From Lethocerus indicus (taxonomy: Eukaryota; Arthropoda; Insecta; Hemiptera; Belostomatidae): DNA of 64,000 nt. The stretch spans positions 9,885,575 through 9,949,574 of the forward strand of contig JACDQD010000005.1 in assembly GCA_019843655.1 (NCBI GenBank), given 5' to 3'. The notes beneath the pieces were generated by a model. It did not search any database, was not told the DNA's origin, and worked only from the letters and a program-made list of their open reading frames with translations. The position numbers were made by a program, and so were the translations under genes. Below are positions 23,701 through 34,326 of the stretch, one piece after another (positions within the stretch are counted from its first letter, which is position 1; each line of letters begins with the position of its first letter).

Positions 23701-25702
23701 ACTGGCATTCTTCTAATTATAAGTGTGTGTTAAGTTTTGCGGCCAATAGGTCAGTGATGCAATCTTGATTGTTCAATCGGCGGTCAATGATGAAGCGCAA
23801 TTTTACAGAGAAGAGAATGCAAGGGCGCCGATATTCATGAGGGTTGGACCGGAGGGTTACAACCCTGCCCCCATGACCCCCACGGCATGGCAAGTGCTAC
23901 TATCTAATGGGCGCCCTGAAACTAGTTCAGATTCAATTACGAACTTCATCTTAAACTCACTGTCTACCTGTCTGGTTTCTCTGGGGATGTTTTTCTTAAA
24001 CCGAATCGTGCGCTATTTCGGTTGTCGTGTAAAACAAATTGTCCAAAAAAAAGTATTTAATAATACCCGCGCGTGGACTGCAGTTAGTCTTAATATACTT
24101 TCAGACTTATGCTACCGAAGAATCTATTATAAGATTACTATAGAAGACTAAATATAAGTTTTAGTACTGCTGCATGCTCAATTTACCCTTCGTATGAGCC
24201 AAATGCATTTCTGCTAATCGCGCCGGCACAAACAAAGACCCATCCAACTCGAGTGTATTTTTATTATAGTAATCGAACCTACTCTGGCGTATCGATAGGC
24301 CATAATATTAACGGAGCATTGTTATTGGACAAGTCAATAATCGGTGGCATGACCCGGTTCGGCATCATCACATTGAATGGCGCAGGCAGGGAAAATAAAT
24401 ACGAAACGGTTTATATCGATGTTAATCTACATATACATCGATGATAATGATTATACATATTAGTGCCTGTTACACCTAGTTATAGGAGTTACACCTAACT
24501 AGCGCCAAAGTGCAATAATATCTTTCAAATGGGTAATAGGGAGATCTACTACAGGGTAGATAACCTTTTCAAAAATTCAGATGCCCGTGCATCTGAACAT
24601 TTCTCCACCTTCCGCTTTTCCACATCGGTTTTCGACCAGAGTTTAACTTTTTATTAATTTCAAGTATTTGCTCGGGAGTCAACCAGACCTTGGAATATTG
24701 AAGCTCACTATATTTGTTACATAATTCTACTGACCACGGTTAAGTAGGGGAATGATTACGCTATTTCTGTACAGTTAGATAACTATATAAAAAATTCGGC
24801 CTTGCCTCCCCCCCCAACCCTGCATCTGTGCCTAGCGATCTGATTACAGCGAGCCCGTAACCGTCCGGGGGGGGGCTTCGACAATTATAAACATAAATTA
24901 CAGGGCTCAAATACAATATAGCCGGTCAGAAACAATGGGGAGACGCGAATGGGGATAATTTTTTTTGCCCGGGGACGAGAAGAACGAACGCTTCTTGGGC
25001 GCAGCTTGCCACACCCGACAATAGCCACTGGGGTTGAAAAAAAATACTCAGACGAGGAAAAAAACAGAAGGGGAAGCAGCGTCATAGGCGTCGAACCGAG
25101 GTAGTTGAAGCTATGTGACGGAACTATAATAGTTTTTGTGCCGCTCGAAGTCATTTGCATACAGTTTTTGCTGACGCCGGTGGGCTAATAAACCAGTTGT
25201 GGCCGGGAGCGATGAGCGGGATGCAGAGGGGAGGAGGGTAGGAGGGGGTGAATCGTCCCATTGTTTAAACGGGCATTTATCCTTCCGCACTACGCGAGCC
25301 GCAAGGGGCTTTTGTCCTGCACAGAAAAGAGAAGTTTTTTTTTCTCTCCAAAGCCCTTTTGTTCGGCGCCCGCCTTGAGGCCTCCCCTTAACCCGGGTCC
25401 GGAGAGCCCAAACCCTACCTCGGACGCCCGATCCGTGCGAACCCCGAGGCAATACTTAATCCGGGGTATCGCTTTCCGAGTTTGCCGTTTTAATGCGATT
25501 AGAGGCCGGCCGGGGCAGGGGGCACAGGTAGGGGGGCCCTACCGGGGGATTTAACCCGTAAAGTGGTCCCCGACCACTCGATGGCTTTTCCGAAGACGAT
25601 TCCGGGAAGTTCTCAGATCGGTCAGTAAGATTCCGGACGGGAAACAACAGGCAGGGGGTGTAGTAATAATCAGAATTCCATGCGTTCAGTAACTTTGTTA
25701 GC

Positions 25703-26590
25703 AATGATACTTCATTAGTACGATTATTCTCCACAGCCTCATGAATACACTATTTCTCTAAACAGAATTACGTTAACTACCTGGAACTACCTCATTAATT
25801 TGAGGACAAATACTGACGAGAACTACGAACTACGAGGATACAGAATTATCTGAACTTTAAAAATTGTTAACACTGGCTCCATAATTTATTTTCAGAGCTG
25901 TTTTTATATTCGTTCCAATGTTTTGGTGTAAATTCCAACACATATTTGTAATATACAATTTCTTGTTAGGATACCTGCGTTATTTGGTCTGCGAGGGTTT
26001 GGAATACCGTAGTCTTCTGGATCTTCTTTGGTCTTTCACTTAGTATAGTATATCGAGAAGACATCGAGGCCGGCGAAACGTACTATGAATTGGGGTTCTT
26101 ACGCGCAATCATTAGAACCGAAACGGTGTAGTTTGGGGGCAGAAATAAAGTAGTGGAGATAGAAAATCCAAGTCTGAAAATAATTCCCAACCCCTAGCCG
26201 AGACCGCTCGACAAGTACTAATTTTGGATCTAGTTTAGAATACCTGTTTTGTGGTCTGTGAGGGGCTGGAATACCGTAGATTTCGGGTGTTTCTGTCTCC
26301 TCTCGCCGGTTTGGTCTTTTGCTAGACGACCGGTTTCGGCTACTCGCCATCTTCAGTCACTTCGGCACTTTGGATGTTTTTTGGACATCCTCACTGCACT
26401 GTCACTTGTGCTGTGGTGGTTGTCTGTTTGTCGTGTGTATAATATGTATAATATGTAATATGGCGAGCAGCCGAAACCGGTCTAGCAAAAGACCGAACCG
26501 GCGAGAAATACACGAAATCTACAATTTCGGAATTCAATTTTCATCCGATCCTGTTAGACAGTATTTATTATTTTCGGATAAAACTAGAAT
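25703..26590 (+). repeat. Left arm of a ~0.9 kb inverted repeat (composite family A segment)
   Basis: The reverse complement of 32773-33685 matches this segment from end to end. Over the first ~210 bp I count only four substitutions. Contents in order: about 260 bp of sequence unique to these two copies; a diverged family A arm (about 25965-26090) with GGTCTGCGAGGG and GGAATACCGTAG; then a fold-back family A copy (26232-26525). Differences from the other arm include loss of about 9 bp near 26510 and a small indel in the segment near 26125. No target-site duplication is seen around this left copy. Confidence 0.9.
26232..26525. repeat. Family A fold-back copy nested in the left inverted-repeat arm
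   Basis: It starts AGTTTAGAATACCTG and has a full inverted arm to about 26350. The centre carries TGGATGTTTTTTGG, then GTGCTGTGGTGGTTG and TCTGTTTGTCGTGTG, also seen next to the Penelope-like relic at 39.8 kb. A direct arm (from 26461) follows with GGCGAGCAGCCGAAACC. The inverted arm has an extra GAC within the cleavage-site region and the direct arm has lost its CTGA box, so neither hammerhead-like motif is intact. Confidence 0.85.
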
Positions 26591-28179
26591 TGAATTTTCC
26601 GCTCAGGTTCGTTTCGAGGGTGGAAATGGAGCGCGGCTAACCTGATGACAACCGGAAAGAGGGAAAAGGGGCAGCTAATTTCGTCGAGTTACAAAAAAAA
26701 AAACCGAAAACAGCCGCCCGGTCTGTCCTCTAATGGAGTAGACCAGCATTAGCCACAGTACGCCGTTCGTCTAACAGAGTTTCTGGCTATTTATTTTCGT
26801 CCCTATACCCAACTCGTGTATAACACACGCGGTGTGTCATTACCGCCGCTAATGAATAGGGCAATCTGTCCCATATGGCCGGCGCACCGACCAACGACCC
26901 TATTTTATTAAGCAGACTTTTTTCTGTTTTTTTTTTTCTGTTTTTGTTTCGCAGGTATGAAAAAGTGTACCTCCGCCTCCGCCCACCCCCAACTGCCAGT
27001 TATCGTTACCGCCTCGGGGTTCATATTACACTACACGCACATTCTGCCAAATTAGCGCCGGGCAATATTTTTCGTATTTAACTATTTCATAGTGGATAGG
27101 CCGTGAATTGAGCGACTACTGTTACGTCCAACTCGGCGGGGTCGACGACGTCATTTATATGCATACGACCCGATCTATATTCCCTAAACCCGGGTTGGAC
27201 GGGGACGGCGATTGACCCGGCGACCGGGAATACAAACAGCATGTATTAAACATATATGTAACTGAATTATGCTTACCCCAGTTGGAATTTCAATGCTAAC
27301 GACACTTATATTCGAACATATACGTAGGGGGGAGGATAAAGAGACTGTACCTGGCATAATTATGCTTGGAGTTACTTATCCGGCTCAAAGGGAATTTAAT
27401 ATTAACCACGACTACGCCCCCTGTCTATGCAGATTTCATTATGGATTTTGTTTAAAAGGAAAAAACAATTGGCCCGATTATTTGAACAATTGGCCAGAGA
27501 TCAAGGGAATACAACGAGGACTGCTCAGTATAAATAAATAAATTTAAGTGTGCGTGTCTAATTCAATACAATACAATGAATTATTATTAATTAATATAAA
27601 TTATTTAATAATGATTTTCTCTGATAGTAATAGGACGGCTAAAAATAATAATATAAATATGGTCAAAACATTATCACGCTTTGGGATTTTATGGTATTAC
27701 GCTATTCTTCCGTATTAGCGTTCTGTTAATTAATTAATCCGTTTAACATTCCCCGATTCCAATCCCGGACTAAAATTCCGAATTTACCCTGCCGGAATAA
27801 GCCCCGCCCACCCAGATTGGTTTAATATTGGGCAAAATCGAACAGCATAATAATATTGGGCGTACATTTTGAAATACAAAACGGACGAGGGTGCTTCCAT
27901 GTTAAACGAACAACAAAAGGTGTTCGGCGAATTAATTATTTTCGTTCGTAAAGCCCGTTCCTGTCAATACAACGGTCGAGTGCCCTCAATCTGAGAGCCG
28001 TTGCACAACATTGCGCAAATTACTACTTGTGTTTTTTTTAGTGTTTTTTTTAAATGTAAAATATGTACAATGCTTGTAAAAATGTAGCAATATGAAATTT
28101 ACATAAAACAGTACGCATAATTGAGGTACACGCAGTTTTTCAACCCCCAAATCCGCTATTATTTATTCAATGATTTTAC
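26591..28179. other. Non-coding DNA between the inverted-repeat arms (part 1)
   Basis: It is AT-rich with GC-rich patches at about 26640-27230. If the 0.9 kb arms were terminal repeats of one large element, this interior should carry transposition genes, but no such frame is seen. Open frames are at most 90 codons and unrecognised. Confidence 0.45.
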
Positions 28180-28420
28180 AATACCTGTTTTGGTTGGAAT
28201 ACCACATATCTCGTGCGTTTCTGCCTCCCATGGCTGGTATGGTCTTTTCCTGGCGGTGTTAGTCACTTTGGATGTTTTTTTTGGGGCATCACTCACTGCC
28301 AAAGTGACTTGTTAGTCACCGCTACTGAAGATGGCGAGCAGCCGAAACCGATCTAGCGAAAGACCAAACCAGCGAGAGGAAACAGAAACAGAAACACAGG
28401 AAATCTACGTTATTCAACGA
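28180..28420. repeat. Family A fold-back copy
   Basis: The inverted arm begins ATACCTGTTTTGG and is degenerate. The centre contains GTCACTTTGGATG and a second, inverted GCCAAAGTGAC. The direct arm from about 28315 is well conserved through CCGCTACTGAAGATGG, CAGCCGAAACC, AGACCAAACCAGCGAGAGG and AATCTACG, ending near 28420 without the usual terminal TATTCTAAAC. Confidence 0.85.
28321..28357 (+). ncRNA. Hammerhead-like motif, nearly intact
   Basis: In order: stem I 5' strand GCTA, box CTGAAGA, one extra T, stem II GGC/GCC with loop GAGCA, GAAA, then CC.GATC, and stem I 3' strand TAGC. Compared with the 39.7 kb copy the only change is CGGTC to CGATC, which weakens the already tiny stem III by one pair. 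The UC before the cleavage point is kept, but the triplet becomes ATC. Confidence 0.5.
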
Positions 28421-31400
28421 TATTACCGCCAGGAATAGGTAATAGTGAGATGTTATCGCGGTTATTGTAACCAAAACCTAGGCATAATTTCTGTCCATTC
28501 GCGATGGGCGGCGTTCAGAAATTAAAAAAAGAAGAAAAGAAAGAGGTAACGTGAAGCAGAGTGGAAAATAGGACGTATAAAGGGGCGTAAATCAAATCGG
28601 AATTCGAGTGGATTTAATTTCCGCGGTCGGCCATTATTCTGTATCGCGGGCCCAAAACCTGAATTCATTAGCCTTGGATTATTCTCATTTCAGGTGGGCG
28701 GGGCGGGGTCGGGTTGAAACTGGATAGAATTTCTGTTCCCTACACTCTGAATAACACAATTTTCTTTTTGTAATCCTCCAGACTTGATTTATAGCCAGGC
28801 GACATGCCACGAGGCCCCCGCCCGTGCCTAACACCACAGTCGCCTGCCGAATCGACTCAAGATTTGTGAAATTCTTCATCCTGGGCTATAAAGAAGACCT
28901 CAGGACAAACGAGGGCCACAGGATAGTTTCAAATACAAGGCGTCACCATCGCCATTTTCTGTAACTTAATTCGTACCCAAATTGCATTATGGCCCGGAGT
29001 TCCACGTATGGTGAAAAAGCTAAAAACGAAATGGGAAAACGGAGAAAGAGAATAACCAACTTGGCTTCCGAGCACAAATCTACTTTCACAGTAACCAACA
29101 GAGTCTAATAATATATTTATTATAATGTCCAGAGATCGTTCAATTGTAAGGCACAAAGAAATTTCCTCTTCGGTTTTATCGCAATTCCACAGTTCATTAG
29201 TTTTATCGTAATTCTAGCTCAGTAATTATGTGGTAACCGGTTTCATCGGTACGGAATAGTCCGAAATGTTGTTCAAATTTGAAGGAATTCAGCTTTCCTA
29301 CACAGCTTGTCGACCGAAATGGAAATTCGGAAGACATCATCTTGGCATGTATGTTGTATAATAATATAATAATAATAATAAATTATGTGGTCAATTGACA
29401 ATTTGGTGTTACTTTAATATACATATATGTACAATTACAACTATATGTGGTTAAATAAATACTTGACATTTTCCTTCGAGATCGTTCGCTCTCAATAAAA
29501 TGATTCTTCCTCTTCCCAATACATTATTTTCAAATCAATTGCAGCTATCAGATAATATTAACTTCCTTTACTAATAATAGGAACGATTTTATCATCACAG
29601 GACAACTAATGAGTATTGCAAGAACGAATCAAAATGTATTTTCGAGTCCTTCATTTGGTATTAAATTGTACGCGTCTTCAGTAGTTATAGTGCAGGATGC
29701 TTCATTACTTAGGAAGTAGCTCGTTACTACTTGTATGCACCGTCTCTCTCCCTCCCTCTCTATTCACAAGGTGCGAACGGATATTACTTATCAGCGATCG
29801 AGTGGCACTCAGCGTGCGAGGAAACTAATAATGGCGTATTATACGGTTTCGCATAATTAACGCTTCCTCCGGTTCCCGTTGCCCCGGTAGGCGGGGCAGA
29901 TAAGTGGCGGAGGGCGCAGGGCGATATCCAGGAAAAGAGATGGGGAAATGAGGAAAGGAGGCGGAAATTGACGTCATGTCTTCACGCCTCAGATCGATGA
30001 GAACGAACGGGGCCATTGTTTCCAACTAATTGAAGATGATTTACTTGAATCGTAATCATCTGATACCCCCCTCCTCCCCAACCCCCGACCGTGTGTTCGA
30101 CGCCAATTTCATCCGGAGGGAAATATCTCAGACCTCGTATCAATCCTCGAGAACAGAGAGACCGAGAAGAATTGGTCCGAGCGAAACGGACTTTATTCAT
30201 AACCGGGAAGTGGAATGGATTTGTATTTTAAATAGGCGGTATTTGTTTCCTGTAGGGTTTCCCTATTTCGCATTGACAGTATAAACCTCTTGTGCAGTTA
30301 CAAGATATTCGGTCTTAAGACGGTTAGAAATCGTTATCAACTAGGCAAAAGCCTGGGAGAAAGCCAAAACAGAGTGGAATAAATACAAAAAAATATATGT
30401 TTTCGACGTAATACGACTGATACAGCAAGAACTATTAGTGATCATGGGTTGTCCAAAAATTAAGTGTCGAGACTTCGGGAGCGTATGTGGCATTGAAAAA
30501 CAAAGTCAAAAAGTCCTTGTGCTCGTTGTCGCTCCGTTTCGGAGAATATCGCACAGACAGTCCAATAATGGTAAACGGGTGTTATCCAATACTCTGGGTA
30601 TTATTGTGACAAAGCTACTTGGAGGTTTATGATCGTGAAGTGATAAATTCGTGGAACGCGGGTGTGAACATAACCGAGTGAACATTAGAGTTCCAGTACA
30701 CTAGAACGGCTGGATGAGTCATGCGTTAAATACTGAGAAATGCATTGGGGAAAGGGCGGGTTTACTTTTTGTTTATGTTTACATTCCTGTCCTATGAATT
30801 CTAGATCAGGAACCTCGAAATAGACTTGTTACCACAATATACCGCGTATTGGATTACACCCATTTACCGTTATTGGACTGTTTGTGCGATATTCTCCAAG
30901 CACGAAGCAACAACGAGCAATGTCCGAAGGAATTTTTCGTCTCAGTTTTTTGATCCCACAACGTCTTAACATTTAATATCGGCCACCCTTTATAAAACCA
31001 GCTGTGGGAAACTTGCTTCCACGGGCTTCTAAAGTAAACGGAATTCGTAATTCTTTCACCGAAAATTACTCCAGGTTATCAGTCTTTTATGAATGTATAA
31101 GTAACGGGAGTGATAAATGAATCGTGTTAAATTGGCGTTGTGCAAAACAAGGCCTAACGGTGTAAAAGCAAACGGGGGTTGGGCGTTAATTTGACCGGGG
31201 GGTGGCGGAATCTCATTTGAAGTATAAACTCAATTCCGTGCCCCTCCCAAGTCCGCAATTAAAAGCAGTTCCGAAGCAGAACCGAAGGATCCGTCGACGT
31301 GATGAAGAGCCCCCATTTTCACGTCCCCGGTGTTTATTTATTTCAAATTATAATAATTTTTATTTAAATTTGCGGGAACGCCCGTGCAAAAGAATAATAA

Positions 31401-32497
31401 TTCCAGAGCATGGCAAGGATAGACGATAACATCAAATGGAATAATATTCCCGTGTTTAGAACCCCAAGTGATAATTAGAAGTGACCAATCGGGAGATGAC
31501 CGGGACCCGGTGGGAGTTCGGCTTCCTACCGTCAGATGGCGTACACGTCGGAGACCCTGAGCGATTCGCAAGCCCGTCAATAGAGAGCAGGACCGACGTT
31601 GTTTGCGATTCCGAGATCAGTTACCATTACAGAGGACCGGGAAAGTAAACCGAACTTTAATTCCAACAAACTGCAGACAGTTCAACTGATTTCATTTGCA
31701 AGTAATTTATTTTACTTTCGCCCATTTACAAGGGTTGAAAATACGGCTCAGGATACGGTACTATGCCAACTCACATCAAAACGCCGTTTCTCCTTATATT
31801 GAGTGATATATTCTCAAACTTGTATTAGTTCGTAGCCTGTGAATTTTGGTAGTACGTCCTTATAATAGCGCAAACATTACTCTAGCTATTACTATTAATT
31901 TATGCATAACGCCGATGTATTACCAGTCATAAATGACAAAGAACAGTTACCAACAATGATAAACATTATTCGTATATCCCTAACCAAAAGGAAATATTTT
32001 TTTTACTGCCTGTACATAGCACATGTGAACAGCATGTGGACGTCATACTTTTATGACTCCTGTTGATACTTTTATTAATTTTTTTGTTATAAAAACCAAT
32101 GCAGTCGTTGGGATACTTTTCGTTGCCAAACGCAATCCCAGATCGTGTAAGCGTTCGCGTTGTCTACTGACAGTGGTAGAAACCTCGCAGAGGGACAAAC
32201 CATTCTTGTCTTAGTGCTGAAAAATATTGCCGCAGTAGCACCTCGGGGTATCTAACTAGTTATACATTTTTTAAATAATTGAACGCCCATTTAAAGGTGG
32301 CTCCAAATATAACCAACTCACGCAGTTATAACCCACTGATGAGTGTACGAAATTCAAATTCTTGTAGTTAATTACATGAGGAATTTATATTTATGCTCGT
32401 TTATGACCGAACAGGATAGCGGTTTAATGAAAACACCTTAAATTACTTACGGCGGGTTTGCTCAGAATGGCACGATCCAAAATAATATTCTGGTCGA
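28421..32497. other. Non-coding DNA between the inverted-repeat arms (part 2)
   Basis: Mixed AT-rich DNA with a (TAA)n tract at 29355-29381 and a GC-richer patch at 29870-30200. No transposase, polymerase or other recognisable frame is present on either strand. Confidence 0.45.
29355..29381. repeat. (TAA)n microsatellite
   Basis: About eight TAA/ATA units, slightly interrupted at the 5' end. Confidence 0.85.
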
Positions 32498-32768
32498 AGA
32501 TTTCGTGTGTTTCTGTCTCCTCTCGCAGGTTCGGTCTTTTGATAGACCGGTTTCGGCTGCTCGCCATCATCAGTAGCGGTGCTGTGTTGTTAGTCACTTT
32601 GACAGTGAGCGATGCCCGAAAACACCCAAAGTGACTAACAGCACCGCTACTGAAGCCGGGAGCCGAAACCGGTCTGATAGAAGATCAAACCGGCGAGAGG
32701 AGACGGAAACACACGGAATTTACGGTATTCCAACAGCCTCGCAGACCACAAAACAGGCATTCTAAACC
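32498..32768. repeat. Family A fold-back copy at the inner edge of the right arm
   Basis: The inverted arm (32498-32580) begins at AGATTTCGTGTGTTTCTG. The centre carries GTCACTTTGACAGTGAGC and AAAGTGACTAACAGC. The direct arm (from about 32642) runs to the terminal GGCATTCTAAAC. It has GGCATTC where most copies have GGTATTC. The last 29 bp (32739-32767) recur identically at 33690-33718, on the other side of the right inverted-repeat arm. Confidence 0.85.
32541..32577 (-). ncRNA. Hammerhead-like motif with canonical CTGATGA box
   Basis: On the minus strand the box is CTGATGA, the textbook hammerhead sequence. It is followed by the extra T, stem II GGC/GCC with loop GAGCA, GAAACC and GGTC. Stem I is GCTA against TATC, so one of four pairs is lost compared with the TAGC seen in other copies. 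Confidence 0.5.
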
Positions 32769-32772
32769 AGGC

Positions 32773-33685
32773 ATTCTAGTTTTATCCGAAAATAATAAAT
32801 ACTGTCTAACAGGATCGGATGAAAATTGAATTCCGAAATTGTAGATTTCGTGTATTTCTGTCTCCTCTCGCTGGTTCGGTCTTTTGCTAGACCGGTTTCG
32901 GCTGCTCGCCATATTACATATTATACATATTATACACGACAAACAGACAACCACCACAGTACAAGTGACAGTGCAGTGAGGATGCCCAAAAAACATCCAA
33001 ATTGCCGAAGTGACTGAAGATGGCGAGTAGCCGAAACCGGTCGTCTAGCAAAAGACCAAACCGGCGAGAGGAGACAGAAACACCCGAAATCTACGGTATT
33101 CCAGCCCCTCACAGACCATAAAACAGGTATTCTAAACTAGATCCAAAATTAGTACTTGTCGAGCGGTCTCGGCTAGGGGTTGGGAATTATTTTCAGACTT
33201 GGATTTTCTATCTCCACTACTTTATTTCTGCCCCAAACTAGACCGGTTTTTTTTCGATTCTGTTCTAATGATTGCGCGCGTAAGAACCCCAATTCATAGT
33301 ACGTTTCGCCGGCCTCGAGCCAAATGTCTTCTCGATATACTATACTGAGTGAAAGACCAAAGAAGATCCAGAAGACTACGGTATTCCAAACCCTCGCAGA
33401 CCAAATAACGCAGGTATCCTAACAAGAAATTGTATATTACAAATATGTGTTGGAATTTACACCAAAACATTGGAATGAATATAAAAACAGCTCTGAAAAT
33501 AAATTATGGAGCCAGTGTTAACAATTTTTAAAGTTCAGATAATTCTGTATCCTCGTAGTTCGTAGTTCTCGTCAGTATTTGTCCGCAAATTAATGAGGTA
33601 GTTCCAGATAGTTAACGTAATTCTGTTTAGAGAAATAGTGTATTCGTGAGGCTGTGGAGAATAATCGTACTAATGAAGTATCATT
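32773..33685 (-). repeat. Right arm of the ~0.9 kb inverted repeat
   Basis: This is a near-identical reverse complement of 25703-26590, about 25 bp longer because of small insertions (for example a run of T near 33247 and an 8-9 bp TGTCTCCTC-type gain near 32860). It contains a fold-back family A copy (32841-33139), a diverged family A arm (about 33350-33424) and about 260 bp of sequence unique to the two arms. It is bracketed by a perfect 29-bp direct repeat (32739-32767 and 33690-33718). This suggests that this arm is the inserted copy. Confidence 0.9.
32841..33139. repeat. Family A fold-back copy nested in the right inverted-repeat arm
   Basis: This is the mirror of 26232-26525. The inverted arm begins GTAGATTTCGTGTATTTC and the direct arm ends CAGGTATTCTAAACT. 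At 33011-33048 the direct arm keeps CTGAAGA, stem II and GAAACCGGTC, but GTC is duplicated (GGTCGTCTAGC) and the 5' stem I strand is GTGA, so stem I cannot form. Confidence 0.85.
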
Positions 33686-33686
33686 A

Positions 33687-33720
33687 GTCTCGCAGACCAC
33701 AAAACAGGCATTCTAAACTA
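33687..33720 (+). repeat. Isolated family A terminus (target-site-duplication half)
   Basis: Only the last ~34 bp of family A are present, carrying the rare GGCATTC variant, with no preceding body. It duplicates 32739-32767 and directly abuts the right arm, so it is best read as the second half of a target-site duplication. Confidence 0.75.
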
Positions 33721-34234
33721 ATATCCTGGTCCTCGGCCTGCCTGCGCTAAGCTGCCCAGAGTGAAACCGTTTTGTAATATAAGAGGCGTGCCCGATTTGT
33801 GAATATTGCGGCAGCGGAAGGGTTGTACCAGAAGTGTTAGTGTACGGGGAGGCGGAGGACTGAAGGGGGAAGCCAGACGGCCGGCAGACAGTCAGGTAGT
33901 CGTAGGACGGCGGAAAGGGTTGGATGGGACGGGATGGGATGGGGGGAAAAAAAGGTGTATAGAAATCCAAGGAGGATGAGAACCGTGAGAAACTACCTGC
34001 TCGTCCTCAGTAGTCTCCCTGTACAAAGGCCGGGACCCCCCCCCTACAACTAACTTTCTGAATGCTCATTTCGTTAACCCGCTGACTCCTTTGATATATG
34101 CATCATTGTAAATCGTCTTCAACCCCTTCTGACCGAGTTACGTGCACTCCAATTCAAGCATTAGTCTGCCGATATTTTCGCGCCATCGATCGCGTTGGAA
34201 TAGTCCAACAATTTGCAGTATCCTGCTGGAGTTT
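33721..34234. other. Non-coding DNA
   Basis: G-rich and C-rich patches (33830-33950, 34030-34050) with no gene or repeat recognised. Confidence 0.4.
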
Positions 34235-34326
34235 GTTTAGAATACCTGTTTTGTGGTCTGCGAGTGGTTGGAATACCGTAGATTTGGTCTTTTGCTATTA
34301 TATTGGTCCTGCTAGAAAAGACCAAG
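34235..34326. repeat. Family A short fold-back fragment
   Basis: It starts TTTAGAATACCTGTTTTGTG, then GGTCTGCGAG and GGAATACCGTAGATTTGG. It then jumps into a miniature hairpin in which GGTCTTTTGCTA faces TAGAAAAGACC. The hammerhead-like core has been deleted. Confidence 0.75.

Larger units (their letters stand above)
17266..25702. other. Long non-coding stretch with GC islands and simple repeats
   Basis: AT-rich DNA is interrupted by GC-rich islands at about 18490-18680, 19080-19760, 20580-21050, 22100-22300 and 25180-25660. Simple repeats include (AAGGG)n at 19461-19483, CT at 19602-19616 and CTC at 20742-20761. Open frames up to 159 codons lie in the islands and are compositional. A 128-codon frame (23765-24151) has mixed composition and one hydrophobic segment but starts at TTG, has no ATG near its start and matches nothing recognised. 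No family A copy was found here. Confidence 0.45.

Noticed and set aside
23765..24151. 128-codon frame with one hydrophobic segment
   Set aside because: It starts at TTG, has no ATG near its start, no splice or homology support, and its length is within chance for this amount of DNA.
26249..26458. Related 60-70 codon frames at 26249-26458 and 32930-33112 (minus)
   Set aside because: They resemble each other only because both translate the duplicated family A repeat; they are not a protein family.
26591..32772. Idea that 25703-33685 is a single large DNA transposon with 0.9 kb terminal inverted repeats
   Set aside because: The interior has no transposase, integrase or polymerase frame, the outer ends lack a target duplication, and the 29-bp duplication brackets only the right arm.
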